Position numbers and translations under genes: made by a program. A DNA stretch of 64,000 nucleotides, from positions 62,001-126,000 of the forward strand of contig JAKCPI010005720.1 in assembly GCA_023213315.1 (NCBI GenBank). The letters are read 5' to 3'. Shown in pieces: positions 9,248-20,068 of this stretch (the stretch's first letter is position 1; each line of letters opens with the position of its first letter). Under the pieces are notes generated by a model, which ran no database searches, was not told where the DNA came from, and worked only from the letters and a program-made list of their open reading frames with translations. Source of the stretch: Euborellia annulipes. Lineage: Eukaryota > Arthropoda > Insecta > Dermaptera > Anisolabididae.

Positions 9248-10658
9248 TAGACATGGGTCGTTACTCGATTTTCTGTACCAGATACCAGCTGTTACAGGTA
9301 CTTGTTCTGCCCGATATTTTTACCTGATACTTTTGTACCCGAAACAAATTTCACCCAGCAACGCTAACTTTACATTAATTCAAGTCAATAAGAACTTGTC
9401 TAACATTTTTTAAATGTTTTCTACCCTATTTATTCTTGTGTTGAGAACAAACTCATAATTATTCATTACTAAAGAGTTTTCCAAACAGTGAACTGACATG
9501 TCTCCAAATTTAAAATGTCAATTTATATACTGCATTAGAAAAATAATTAACAAATTTCTGTGCCGGCGAACGAAATTTAATTTATTGAACTATTCATTAT
9601 GTATTTCAATTCACAGTTACATATATTTTTATTTTTTTAATTAATGTTTTTATATAAAAAAAAAAAATAGTTTCAAAGTAAAAATCAGATAACTTATTTA
9701 TTAAAAAAAAAAATATATTTTTTTCATTTCTGCTCTCTTTCTTAAAGTGAAGAAAAGAGAAATAATGTATAAGTAATAATTAGATTTGTATTTAATTATT
9801 ATAGGGCCTAGTGAGAAAAGTAGAGTAAAAAATGTAAAAATGATTCGGAATGACGTTCGAAAAGAGCGCCAGAGCAATAGCGAAATGGCCCTGTCAGGAG
9901 AGAAGAGACGGGGCGGGGCGTCGCGAGTTGAGGGTCTCAAGAGAAAAGGAAAGAGAGAGCAGGCCTGGAACAGGCGCAACGAAAACTGTATCGGTTAAGG
10001 AACGACGCTCTAAAGTGAAAAGCAAGTATTTGATCAATGCGCAAGCGCGAGATATCAGGTACGAGTGAGAAATGAATACCGAGCAAATAACATATACTTT
10101 TTGTATCTGTTATTTGAGTATCAACAACTCGGGCATACTCGACTGGACCTGAACAGGACGCGTATCTGTTTCTCACTCGTACCTGATATCTCGCGCTTGC
10201 GCATTGATCAAATACTTGCTTTTCACTTTAGAGCTTCGTTCCTTACCCGATACAGTTTTCGTGCCTGTTCAGGCCTGCTCTCTCTTCCTTCTCTCTTGAC
10301 CCTCAACTCGCGACGCCCCGCCCTCTCTTCTCTCCTGACAGGGCCATTTCGCTATTGCTCTGGCGCTCTTTTCGAACGTCATTCCGAATCATTTTTACAT
10401 TTTTACTCTACTTTTCTCACTAGGCCCTATAATAATTAAATACAAATCTAATTATTACTTATACATTATTTCTCTTTTCTTCACTTTAAGAAAGAGAGCA
10501 GAAATGAAAAAAATATATTTTTTTTAATAAATAAGTTATCTGATTTTTACTTTGGTATTTAAATACCTGATATTTTTTGCTCGTACCCATTATGTGTACC
10601 TGTTACTTTTTCCTACCTGATACAAAATATCAGATTGATACAGTATCACCCATGTCTA
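9248..10658. mobile_element. hAT-like non-autonomous element with 8-bp target duplication
   Basis: Termini are TAGACATGGGT... and ...ACCCATGTCTA, a perfect 11-bp TIR. Flanking 9240-9247 and 10659-10666 are both ATCCCTAT, an 8-bp duplication fitting the hAT consensus nTnnnnAn. Subterminal regions repeat ACCTGATA, GTACC and ACAGGTAC in both orientations. There is no transposase ORF. The interior is a long palindrome (next entry). The insertion is younger than the SINE it splits. Confidence 0.85.
9686..10549. repeat. Long inverted repeat (arms about 385 bp) inside the hAT-like element
   Basis: Left arm about 9686-10070, right arm about 10170-10549, nearly perfect reverse complements. For example GGGCCTAGTGAGAAAAGTAG versus CTACTTTTCTCACTAGGCCC, and GATATCAGGTACGAGTGAGA versus TCTCACTCGTACCTGATATC. 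The arms contain unusually GC-rich stretches (GACGGGGCGGGGCGTCGCG). ORFs on both strands here mirror each other because of the palindrome and are not treated as genes. Confidence 0.9.
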
Positions 10659-11289
10659 ATCCCTATCTATTTCAAATGATTTCTAGTCAAATCAAATGAA
10701 ATAAATTTTTCTCGCTTGGGATGGGAGGCGAACCCGGGACTCCGGTGTGAGAAGCTAATGTCTTCTCATTGTGTCATGGCTCCCGGGCGGATAACAGAGT
10801 TAAATCATATTAATTTAAAAACAAAAATGTATAATTGCTTAAAAGAATTCAAACGAATAAATATAATTCTAACAAATCAAATTTTAAAATTTGTTATATA
10901 TATCATTTAAACATAAAATAAATGTGAGAGTTAAAGATCACATAATAATTATTTAAAAAATAATATTTCAATTCTTAAAATATTAAACTTTCATATTGTA
11001 TCTTGATCACAGACAGACAGACACACAGATGGCCGTATATGGTAGTTGCATGATTAGTTAGGAGGGGGGAGGGGGATATATTATTAATATTCAGCTCCTA
11101 GGCCCGGAAGGTCTTGGCGGTTCTGGGTTTGAAAAAAAAATTCAACCGAAAGTATTACTTCACCTATTAAGTTTTTTCTTGAATTTTGTAATTTTTTTGT
11201 TAGCCTATATTTATACTAATAATAAATTATACTATTTTCAAAAGTTTTTATTCTTACACAAAAATAATGTAAGGCCTTTATCAAAATTT

Positions 11290-11590
11290 GACAAAAACAA
11301 TCTGGTGTGATGTCGCACAGCACATAACTTTCTCTTACCTTCGATAATTGAAAGTTATTTCCTGTGCTTACCATTCCAGATTTTTTGTGTCGACTCATAT
11401 TTAGTTTCAACCGATATATTAGAATACAAGATTTATAATTAATAAACATTGAAAAATATTTAAATTTGTTTCCATGACGATCTCTTATCTTTCCTATGAA
11501 TTACAAGAGTAAAGTGGGCCTCAAACAATTTTGAGGGCAAAGTGAGAATATACATTTTGAAGAGCAACTAATTTTTGAATTTTAATCAAC
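11290..11590 (+). repeat. Family A head fragment
   Basis: TCTGGTGTGATGTCGCACAGCAC, ACTTTCTCTTACCTTCG, then CAGATTTTTTGTGTCGAC, TATATTTAGTTT, TTTATAATTAATAAACATTG and ACAAGAGTAAAGTG. The 3' part is lost beyond AATTTTAATCAA. Confidence 0.7.
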
Positions 11591-11600
11591 TTTAATAGAG

Positions 11601-11935
11601 CGATTGAGTGTTTATTAAAGCTTTTGTGGTTTGTAATATTATTATTAGGAGAATTTTTAATTATAGACAACATTTTTGTATTAAATATTTATTAAAAATA
11701 TATAAATACTGTACAAGTATTGATTGGAGAAAGGGCAGGTTCAGCCAAATAAAAAGCCTTTATATGCTTCTCGACTCCGGAGACGTTTCGAGACAAATTT
11801 AATATTTCATCATCAGTCCGAATCGAAATGATGAGATGTTAAATTTGTCTCGAAACGTCTCCGGAGTCGAGAAGCATATAATTGCTTTTTATTTGGCTGA
11901 ACCTGCCCTTTCTCCAATCAACTGTATTCAATTAG
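11601..11935. mobile_element. Foldback element with hammerhead-like arms
   Basis: Arms about 11733-11815 and 11828-11935 are near-perfect reverse complements (CAGGTTCAGCCAAATAAAAAG, GACTCCGGAGACGTTTCGAGAC). The left flank (GTTTATTAAAGCTTTTGTGG, TTAATTATAGACAACATTTTTG) matches the termini of other foldbacks at 59840 and 62545. The spacer is about 12 bp. No protein coding. Confidence 0.75.
11772..11825 (-). ncRNA. Hammerhead-like motif in foldback left arm
   Basis: Minus strand: CGATTCGGA, intact core CTGATGA, linker, GAAACGTC, TCCGGAGTCG. Stem I pairs TTCGGA with TCCGGA (one wobble) and then CGA with TCG past a single-base bulge. Stem II is weak (only GA/TC is clear). The right arm has a partner copy with ATGATGA in place of CTGATGA. 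A structure search would be decisive. Confidence 0.4.
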
Positions 11936-12183
11936 CTGTGTTGTTCATTTTTTTCTATTGATGCCAATTTAGATACAAACATTCAGTTATAAATCTCCTT
12001 CGGATATATATTATTGTATTTTGATTAATTTTCATTCAAAGTTTGTTGTCGCTGGTGGGAATAAAGATTGTGAATGCAGTTTAGTGCCTGAACGATAGGC
12101 AATCAAAATGACTAAATCATTAAATTAATACAGAGAGAAGCTAGAGTTGTTAATTTCTTTTGATATTTACTATCTCACAAGCG

Positions 12184-12919
12184 TACCCGAGTCAAAAAAT
12201 TGTCCTTGCTTTGCCCTGAAGTCGTAAATTCTGTCCTGCTTTTATCCTGGAGCAATAAATTTTAACCTGTATTTAGCCTCGCATTGATAAATTTGTCCGG
12301 TCTTCAACCTGGCCATTCTCGCCGAATCCTTGTTTCGGCCTCCTGTCGTCACTTTTGCTATGATCTCATACTGTTAAAAAAAATATTGTCCTGTCTTCGC
12401 ACCGCCACAGACAGACAATGAGCCTTTTAAACCCCCTCCCACCCTAGTGTCCGCTCTTGTGTATGTCATGTTTTTTTTTTCTTTAAAAAATGTTTTAAAA
12501 ATAAATTTATAAATGTGTTGTGTATAGTTATATATTTTATAATTTTTCTAAATATTCATACTATAAATAAAAATGATAAATAAATAAATAAATAAATAAT
12601 TTAAAAAAAACTGAAATAATTTGATGTTTTTTTCCAATTTGCATTTTTATTCCAATTCATTTGCTTCCCTATCTATAAATCAATCATAATAACAATAGAA
12701 TAAATATGACAAAAGGGCAGGTCTAGGCAAGGATGAGGGAGGTTCAAAGAAGGGCAACGGGAGGACGAGTCCAGGGTATAAAATTTAGACTGCTTTCGGC
12801 CTGCTTCGTGCGTATTCAGGCCCAGAGAAGGTCGAGAAACACAATAGAATACCAGGCTGAGATCAGGGCTTAAATTTACGACAGGAGGTTTTGACAAGGA
12901 CAAAATTTTGACTCGGGTA
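12184..12919. mobile_element. TIR element, TACCCGAGTCAAAA ends
   Basis: Left end TACCCGAGTCAAAAAATTGTCC, right end GACAAAATTTTGACTCGGGTA, so an imperfect TIR of about 25 bp. The subterminal zones (12200-12360, 12710-12890) are less AT-rich than the centre. No convincing target duplication and no transposase ORF. Superfamily not assigned. Confidence 0.6.
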
Positions 12920-13133
12920 GTCGCCTCTAATCAGGAGCAATGAATCAAAAGATTCATTAGCGAGTTTTTTATTTAATTACTTTTTTAAAATTTTTTTTTC
13001 CTTTCAAGATTAAACTTTTCCTTTTTTTCTCTTATATATAGTGAGAAATAATATCGATGCAAAAAAAAAATCGATGATAATATTGACTAATTTTTAAAAC
13101 GAAGTTATTTTACACGGCTTAACGGTAGGGTGA

Positions 13134-13372
13134 ATTGGCAGAAAACGTCACGTAACAAAAAGCAGTAGTAACAAAAATGCGTTACAGCGCAGGCGGAGGA
13201 AGGCAAAGCTAGCCGAAGCCTTGGCGAGGCCACGCCTATCCCCCCCCCCCATCATTTCTAGAGAATTTTCTTTCTCTTTATTTCTTTCTATATTAAATTA
13301 TATTCGGAGTTGAAGAAAAGGCGTGAGGAACTTCGTTCCTGGCGGGGATCCCACGAAACCAAACGTTTGCTT
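13134..13372 (+). repeat. Interspersed repeat family F, copy 1
   Basis: Shares GAATTGGCAGAAAACGTCACG, CTTGGCGAGGCCACGCC, GTGAGGAACTTCGTTCCTGG and ACCAAACGTTTGC with the reverse-orientation copy at 41704-41889. The sequence between the shared blocks differs in length. AACG/CGTT sits near both ends, but clear TIRs are not seen. Confidence 0.7.
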
Positions 13373-14035
13373 TTTTTTACTAGTTTTTGTTCTTTTGATA
13401 AAATTTTTCAATCATATTTTGTGAGTCTCTCTCGTAAGTCATTAGCGTTAGAACTGACACGTTGTGGTTACTCTGAGTGGTAAATTTATTACAATGAATT
13501 ATTAATTTTGTAAGAGCATTCGATTAATCAAAAATACAAAATTCAAAAAATGGCCGAGATTTATACATAATTTATTTAAATAAAATAATCTGAGTAATAA
13601 ATTATTAACAAGAAAAAAAAAAAGTAAAAAGAATTTATTAATCCATCAAAATAAATTTTATAAAATTTTTTTTTTTACTCTAATAATGAGATTATTGCAT
13701 CTTTCTTCACCTAAAGTATGTTCCCCTGAGGGTTGCAGGCCTCGGGGTGACTAATTTATTTTTATTTTAAAAGCTTTATCTTATTTTTTTTTTCTTAGAG
13801 AAATAAGGGTTGAAGATAAGAAATGGGGTCAAATAGCAGAGAGAGAAAAAATGAGTTCTATTTAGTTGTAAAAAGATTTCATTAACATATATCAATATTA
13901 AAAATGATTATTAAATTTTATTTAATAAGATTTTTTAATATAGAATTGAAATTTCTTTTTATTAACATTTTATATGCATGGTGTTTCGGTAATGCGCAGA
14001 AATAATTCAAAGAAAACAGTTTTTGGAATTATATC

Positions 14036-14038
<3 letters not shown>

Positions 14039-14089
<51 letters not shown>
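14039..14089. repeat. (GT)n microsatellite
   Basis: About 25 uninterrupted GT repeats, a likely polymorphic tract. Confidence 0.95.
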
Positions 14090-14091
<2 letters not shown>

Positions 14092-14159
14092 CACGATTGC
14101 TTAAAAACGCAAGCAGTCTTATTGATGAATATGGTATATACTTTTCACACTAAAATTTG

Positions 14160-14300
14160 TCTTTGAGAGGGCCCGGGCTCCTCGGGGCTCAGGTATATCC
14201 GGTATTTTAAAAATATTTTTATATATTGGGGGGGGGGTATTTAAAAATGAGTTCGCCCCTCCCTCCACGAAAAAATTTCTGGTTTGAACCATCATCAGAG
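14160..14300. repeat. GGGCCCGGGC / GGGGGGGTATTTAAAAATGAG repeat piece
   Basis: TTTGTCTTTGAGAGGGCCCGGGC, GGTATATCCGGTATTTTAAAAATATTTTT and GGGGTATTTAAAAATGAGTTCGCCCC recur near 17395-17510 (reverse) and 29215-29340. Same element family as the GGGGCGTATATAGAA end. Confidence 0.65.
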
Positions 14301-14400
14301 CTGGGGCTGTGTCAAAAGGGCATAAATACTTTCCCTTTTTGACACAGCCCTGATCATGGTCCGAATCTAAGACCGAAACATTAGCCGTCTACTCAACAGC
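14280..14400. mobile_element. Small foldback with CTGATNATGG...GACCGAAAC
   Basis: GCTGTGTCAAAAGGG pairs with CCCTTTTTGACACAGC. The right arm continues CTGATCATGGTCCGAATCTA-AGACCGAAACATTAG, the layout of the hammerhead-like arms elsewhere (GGTC/GACC stem) with core G8 changed to C. Confidence 0.55.
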
Positions 14401-14527
14401 TATGGATTCCCCTGTTACATCAGGATAAGGTTGTTAAAAAATTTATTTCTTTGCTATGAACGCTCGTTTTTACTTTTTTTTTTCATTCTAGTACACAAAC
14501 CATTTAAATACTTGAATATTATAAGAT

Positions 14528-15197
14528 AAAAAAATCTGGTGTGACAAGCACAGAACACAACTTTTGATTACCGAAGTAAGATAAAGTTGTGTTCTGTGCT
14601 TGTCACACCAGATTTTTTGTGTCGACATATATCTAGTTTCCGAGAGTACGGTACATTCGATTTTTAAGATGTCAAATTTATATGTGAAAATATTTATATT
14701 TTGCTACCATGGCAACCATTTCTCCTATCTTTTCTATGGAATATAAGAGTAAAGTAAGTGGTCTTCCGAAGATTTCAATGGCAAAATGAGAATATACATT
14801 TTAAAGAACATCTAAAAAATAATTGATTTTTGAATTTTAAACAAAATCGATGGAGCGAATTTTGAGAAAATCGAAAAAATCTGAAAAAGTGCATCAGTAA
14901 AGTACTAGAACTCTTTGGACGATTTTGTTCAAAAGTTTCGTGTCACGTCCCAGGGGGGTGCCAAACTTAAATATAAAATTTCAACTTCCTAGCTCTTTTC
15001 ATTCTTGAGATATTATGTACACAGACACACGGACACACACACACACACACACACGACAGACCATGTCGCGAAAACCACTTTTTTGGATTCAGGGGATCTC
15101 AAAACGTGTATATCCGTCAAAATCTCAACATCGAATTTTTGGCATGAAACCAATACTTTCTATATATTAATATATATATAGGTAAGAGAAAGTAAAA
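14528..15197 (+). repeat. Family A copy, near full length
   Basis: Intact head hairpin (AATCTGGTGTGACAAGCACAG ... CTGTGCTTGTCACACCAGATT), all internal landmarks in order (ACCATGGCAACCATTTCTCC, GAGAATATACATTTTAAAG, CATCAGTAAAGTACTAG, AAATATAAAATTTCAAC, ACACACACACACGACAGACC, CATGTCGCGAAAACCAC), and tail GGTAAGAGAAAGTAAAAA. One of the best reference copies. Confidence 0.9.
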
Positions 15198-16226
15198 ATA
15201 TTAATCATTCACCTTTTAATAAATACCTTAAAATTGAATATTTCACAGGGGATTAAAAAGTACCAACATCTAAAACAAATTGTGAATATTAAGATGTAAA
15301 TTTAGTGATTCTTTTTAATTGTTTTTAATAAAAAATCTAAATGTTAAATTAAGAGTAGGTATGGCTACCAATTTCGTTTTACAGTTTAATTTAGAGGAAA
15401 CTATTAATTTAGATGAGTGCACGGATACAGCGAGTCTCTTCTAATTGTTCGTATAATACTCACCGAAAATGGTTTGTGTAATTCGCAAATGTGAAGACCA
15501 TTGATCTAAGCTAATAAAATGCTGACTGTCGAATTGTCTTTGACTGACATTCGAGATATCTATTTATCCCAATGGGGATTAAATTGATATATCACTTCAA
15601 ATTACGGAATATTATTTAATTGAGAATTATTTTCGTCAAATTTACATCGGAAATTTAATTAAATTTGTTTTCTAAAAACTTCATCTAAATTGAAAAAAAA
15701 AAAAAAAAATAATAATAATTTTATTTTAAATTGAAAGAAATTAATTTTCATTTAAAGAAAAAGAAACTCGAAAGTTTATTAACTCAAATTAATTATGGTC
15801 TTCTTTTCGTTTGTTTATATTTTCCAAAAAATATAAGTCTCAAAAGCTTGTAAGAATTGTATTTAATTAAAAGAAGTATTAAAAAAAAAATAAATTGTAA
15901 TTTCTTTTGTTCTGTTCGCAATTATACATTTAAATACATGAACTAAAATAATTCTCTCTGAAGTTTTTATTATATGAATAATACTAAAAATAATAAACAA
16001 ATTTTTTTAGAATTAATTAGAAAGAAAAAAAAAAAAAAAAGAAAATATTCTTGTATTTAAAGCTTCAAGCGGACTGAGAAACACTGGTATAGAAAATAAA
16101 ATTTGTGGTAAGAATTTTATTTTCATAAAAAGTACCCACTAAAATTAGATATCAATAATCCTTTTGTCAAGATATTAGCAAATAAAAAATGTAAACAAAT
16201 GTACAATAATAGGAGATTTTCATTAG
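15198..16226. other. AT-rich spacer, no gene seen
   Basis: Strongly AT-rich with poly-A runs. GTCCGCTTGAAGC near 16063-16075 together with ACCAGTGTTTCTCAG (minus strand, about 16079-16093) looks like an isolated hAT-type terminus. Nothing coding. Confidence 0.5.
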
Positions 16227-16234
16227 CTTATATG

Positions 16235-16781
16235 CAGGGCCGTAGACACGGGGGGGCAGGGGGGCTATATCCCCGGGGCCCGGGCCCTCCGAGGGGGCCC
16301 GGGCCCATTGCGCTCCCACCTTAAAATTCTAATAAAAATTAAATTTCATGGTTTAAATTTCAATTTAAAAAAATCATTTTCTTGAAATTTTTTTCCTCAA
16401 GGGGCCCGGGCCCTTTAAGCTCAAATCAAGTTTGATCTTTTTCACGACTCAGGATAGCTAAAATCGCAGATTTCAAAGACTAATTTTCAAAAAAATCTTC
16501 CATATCCCCAGATTCCCCCGGAAATCCTCTGTCCGGATCTGGCCTCGATAAATTATTGTAACTCTTTGTTTAGGAAATTTTGAAAAAATTTTAAATAACT
16601 TTATTTAAATAAATATTGTAAGCTATGTACACTATTTGTGTCAAAAACTGTAAAAAATTGTTGGCATGAAGGCCACAGTAACCTTAATATACTAAAAAAA
16701 ACTGTTTTTTTTTTTTTTGGGGGGGGGGCCCGTATTATTAAGTAGCCGCCCCGGGGCCCGTCAAGTCTGTCTGCGGCCCTG
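16235..16781. mobile_element. hAT-like element with perfect 8-bp target duplication
   Basis: Ends CAGGGCCGTAGACA and (reverse complement) CAGGGCCGCAGACA, immediately flanked by CTTATATG on both sides (16227-16234, 16782-16789). The ends are followed by G/C-homopolymer-rich stretches (GGGGCCCGGGCCC). A body of 547 bp with no transposase ORF makes it a non-autonomous hAT-type element. Confidence 0.85.
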
Positions 16782-16789
16782 CTTATATG

Positions 16790-17360
16790 TTTATTAAAGT
16801 GCATTATATGTTTATTATTAAAGTTTTTGTGGTTTGTATTATTATTATAATGGGAGATAGACCATATTTGTTTTATTTAATTATTTATTAAAAAATATAA
16901 ATAAGATGCAACTGCTAATTCTGCAGTTGTTTGTAAGTACTGTGCACTTGCTCCATTTCAAGTGAACTAACCTCCAAGGTACTCCTATGTCAAGTTAGTA
17001 GAATTTTATATGCAATGATAAATTCATTGCATATAAAATTCTACTAATTTAACAAGATATACAATCATCCCCATGAAGTTAGACACCATTGGGAAGTCAG
17101 AAGCATTTTATATGCAATGAAGTTAGCAACATACAATCATCCCCATGATGGTGTCTTCATTGGGATGATTGTATATGTTGTTAACTTCATTGGATATAAA
17201 ATGCTACTAACTTCACGTAGATCTCCTTTAGTTCTCTTGAGACGGAGCAAGTGCAGAGTACTTGAAAACGACTGCAGAATAAGCAGTCGGAACCTAGTAC
17301 AGTATTTATATTTTTTAATAAATAATTAATACAATTAAAAACTCCCATAATAATAATTAT
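16790..17360. mobile_element. Compound foldback element of the GAAACGTTGTAC family
   Basis: The left arm ends in TTTTTGTGGTTTGTATTATTATTATAATG and the right arm in ACAATTAAAAACTCCCATAATAATAATTAT. The interior has nested palindromes (TTTTATATGCAATGAATTTATCATTGCATATAAAA-type; CAATCATCCCCATGATGG / GGGATGATTG). ACTTGAAAACGACTGC-AGAATAA-GCAGTCGGAACC near 17255-17295 is the hammerhead-like arm with a perfect GACTGC/GCAGTC stem but a broken core. Confidence 0.7.
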
Positions 17361-17377
17361 CATTATACACTATATAA

Positions 17378-17660
17378 GACAGGGGCGTATATAGAATTTT
17401 TTTCGGGGGGCCCGAACTCATTTTTAAATACCCCCCCCCCCACAAAAATATTTTTAAAATACCGGATATACCAAAGGCCGGGTCTTCCTCTCAAAGACAA
17501 ATTTTCGTAAAATTTTAATTTCAAATTTTTCTGTTTACACCTGAGCCCTGAGAGGACCGGCCCTCTCAGAGACAAATATTCGTTAATTTTTTTTTAATCC
17601 GAATTTTTTCTGATTTTACATGAGTCCCAAGGGGCCCGGCCCTCATTTTGAATTAAACAG
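17378..17660. repeat. GGGGCGTATATAGAATTTTTTTCGGGGGGCCC element copy
   Basis: Starts CAGGGGCGTATATAGAA and continues with CATTTTTAAATACCCCCCC, AAAATACCGGATATACC and two diverged tandem blocks with CTCTCAAAGACAAATTTTCG / CTCTCAGAGACAAATATTCG. Same family as 14160-14300 and 29160-29365. Confidence 0.65.
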
Positions 17661-18284
17661 AAAACAAACAAAAAAAAAAATTCCACTTTTATTACGAAAA
17701 TTAAATATTAATATATAAATTTTCATTTTTCTCCATTACTCAAAAACCCTTATATCACTTTTCAGCAAACTTGGTAGTAAAATAGATCTCAGCAGCTCTA
17801 TCTTTGTGATATATTTTAATTCCCCTGGGGCGAGCAGACACTTCCCTTTTTGTGGCCTTAAAGGATAGTAAATTTTCCAGTAGCTAGGCAAATTCAGAGG
17901 CTAAAAAAAATTCTTATCTTTTCCTTGAAAACAATGTCTAATGAGGGATGAATAATTTTTTATTTTATTTTATAAAAATTATAATAGAAAACAGAACAAA
18001 ATTGGAAAGAGAACAAAATCATTTAACAATATATAAGAGTAATTGCAACTATTTTGCAAATTTAACTAGATCAATTGATATTCAATAATAATAAGGTATA
18101 TCGTTAATTGATGTATAAATGTTTGTAATAGATAGTGTTACCGTTGATAATAACTGGGCACAATATAACGAGATAATGTTACAAGTTTATATGACGAATT
18201 GAATTATTTGCAAATAGAAAAACTATAGTCGGCATATAGATACTGACGAGCTAAATTTCAGAGAAAGATGAAGTGGGACTTGAA
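17661..18284. other. AT-rich spacer, no gene seen
   Basis: No ORF, RNA gene or well-bounded repeat recognised. Confidence 0.5.
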
Positions 18285-19016
18285 TTATTATTATATATGT
18301 ATTTAGATAGAGAGAGAGAAAGTATTGGATTCATGTCAATCATTGAGGCATCATTGGGCCAAGGGGAGCGTACAAGTATTACGTAACGCAATTTTTGAAG
18401 ATTTTTGAACCCCCTCCCCCCATGTAACGCGCCGTGACATTTTTCTGGACCCCCCCCCCTAGACGTTACGTAACGCTCAAGTGGCCATTTTTATCTAAAA
18501 TCACAATTATATTGCGCAAAGTATCGGAAAGTCGCTAAAATACCAGTTACGTAACGCGTTGTTCAACCCTCCCCTCCCCCCTTGTAAAGCATGGTAACGT
18601 TTCACGAGACCCCCTCCCCCAAATTGCGTTACGTAATACTTGTACGGTCCCAAAGAGTAGCCTAAAGATTTTGGTTAAAATTCATATATCAATTATTTTT
18701 TAGATGCTCTTTAAAATGTATATTCTCATTTTGTCGTGAAAATTGTTTGAAGCACACTTTACTACTATATTTCAAAGGAAAGAAATTTTCGGGTTTGAAT
18801 TAATCAATATTGAATTGTTAAAAAATGCTTGCCACGGCAACAAATTTAAATATTTTCATTTGTTTATAAATTTTATAATAATTTAATTCAAATATACAGT
18901 ACTGTCGGGAACTTAAATATCTATCGACACAAAAAACCTGGTGTGACAAGCACGGAACAAAACTTTCAATAAGAGAAAGTTATGTGCTGTGCGGCCAGTC
19001 ATACCATATTTTTGTT
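18285..19016 (-). repeat. Family A copy, interrupted by a MITE
   Basis: Left piece GAGAGAGAAAGTATTGGATTCATGTCAA, right piece from about 18652 (TTTTGGTTAAAATTCATA, GATGCTCTTTAAAATG, CTATCGACACAAAAAACCTGG, then the head hairpin to 19016). The MITE 18364-18651 lies between. Some internal family A sequence is also deleted at the junction. Confidence 0.75.
18364..18651. mobile_element. MITE with GGGACCGTACAAGTATTACGTAACGC termini
   Basis: GGGAGCGTACAAGTATTACG at the left pairs with CGTAATACTTGTACGGTCCC at the right, continuing into ACGCAATTT/AAATTGCGT. The body repeats GTTACGTAACGC and C-rich tracts. The TIR type is widespread in animal genomes. The target duplication is not clear because the host family A copy is deleted at the junction. 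Confidence 0.75.
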
Positions 19017-19073
19017 TTAATTAAATTAAAATAATTTGTATTTGTAAATAGGTAAATTAAAAATTAAAAACAC

Positions 19074-19900
19074 ATGGGATATGTTTCAATAAATCGCTTT
19101 CTCTTTTTAATTCACCCAGGGACCTGCAGACAGAGGGGTGGGTCAGCGGGGATATATCCCCGGGGCCCGGCCCCTTTCAGTTTGATCCATAAATTCCTAA
19201 TGAGGAAAATTACATTTAAAAAATCTGATGTGACTGGTAGCACAGCGAAGGGTAAGAGAAAATTGTGTACTGTGCTTGTCACACCAGATTTTTTGTGTCG
19301 AGATATATTTATTCAACAAGACATGTGAGTGTTGAGATATATTTAGTTTCCCATAGCACTTTAGTTCCAGACTTCACAAAATATCACAAGAAGTTGAAAT
19401 TTTATATTTAAGTTAGGTACGTAACACGAAACTTTTGAACAAAAAATATTTTACTAGTACTTTTTCAGTTTTTTTTTAAATTTCTCAAAATTGCGTCTAA
19501 CGATTTTGATTAAAATTCATAAATCAATTACACAGTGGATCAAAAAGACCTTTTTACTTTCTCTTACCCTATGTTTGAAATATATAAAGAGAAAGTATTC
19601 GTTCGATTCATGTCAAAAATTCGATGTCGAGATTTTGATGGATCTTCACGTTTTGAGGTCACCTGAATCCCAAAAAATCTGGTGTGAACAGCACGGTGCA
19701 CAACTTTCTCTTACCGGAGGGTAAGAGAAAGTTGTGTGCTGTGCGCCAGACCATGTCGCGAAAACCACTTTTTTTGGATTCAGGGGACCTCAAAACGTGA
19801 AGATCTATCAAAATCTCGACATCGAATTTTTGACATGAATCCACTACTTTCCCTTTATATATATATTACATATATACATAGGTAAGAGAAAGTAAAAAAG
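19074..19900. repeat. Mosaic of family A pieces in both orientations
   Basis: Contains a GGGACCTGCAGACAGAGGGG end (similar to the hAT terminus at 16235), a head hairpin piece (19220-19300), a reverse A piece (19330-19520; 19545-19680 with CTTTCTCTTACCCTATG), an isolated head hairpin (19676-19745) and a forward tail (19746-19897, ACCATGTCGCGAAAACCAC to GGTAAGAGAAAGTAAAAA). The last two blocks face each other, forming a long palindrome that produces mirrored ORFs. Confidence 0.65.
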
Positions 19901-20068
19901 ATATAAAATATTCCGAAACAATTTCGATAGATATCTCTCGCTTGAAAAATAATTCAAATTATATTATAAACATTTTAAAATAATTTATTTATATATTAAT
20001 TTTTGAAACTCAATTTTCAACTGTTTCTTCTAATTTTATCTCTGACCTAGAGAAATATAATAAATTTA

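Larger units (their letters stand above)
9187..10790 (-). mobile_element. tRNA-derived SINE (SINE-1), split by a hAT-like element
   Basis: The minus-strand SINE is in two parts. The tail part is 9187-9247 (poly-T, then AAGGTCCTTCTCGGCATC and AAGGCCATTTAGACCC). The head part is 10659-10790, ending in GCCATGACACAATGAGAAG and a B-box-like CCCGGGTTCGCCTCCC when read on the minus strand. Comparison with the copies at 26264 and 52142 shows the two parts were contiguous. The interruption at 9248-10658 is flanked by direct repeats ATCCCTAT, a duplication of SINE sequence. Confidence 0.85.

Noticed and set aside
9701..10439. Overlapping 70-124 codon ORFs on both strands
   Set aside because: They mirror each other because they lie in the two arms of a long palindrome; no domain or codon-use support.
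14039..14089. CRISPR-like or regulatory array
   Set aside because: It is a simple (GT)n microsatellite; no repeat-spacer structure anywhere in the window.
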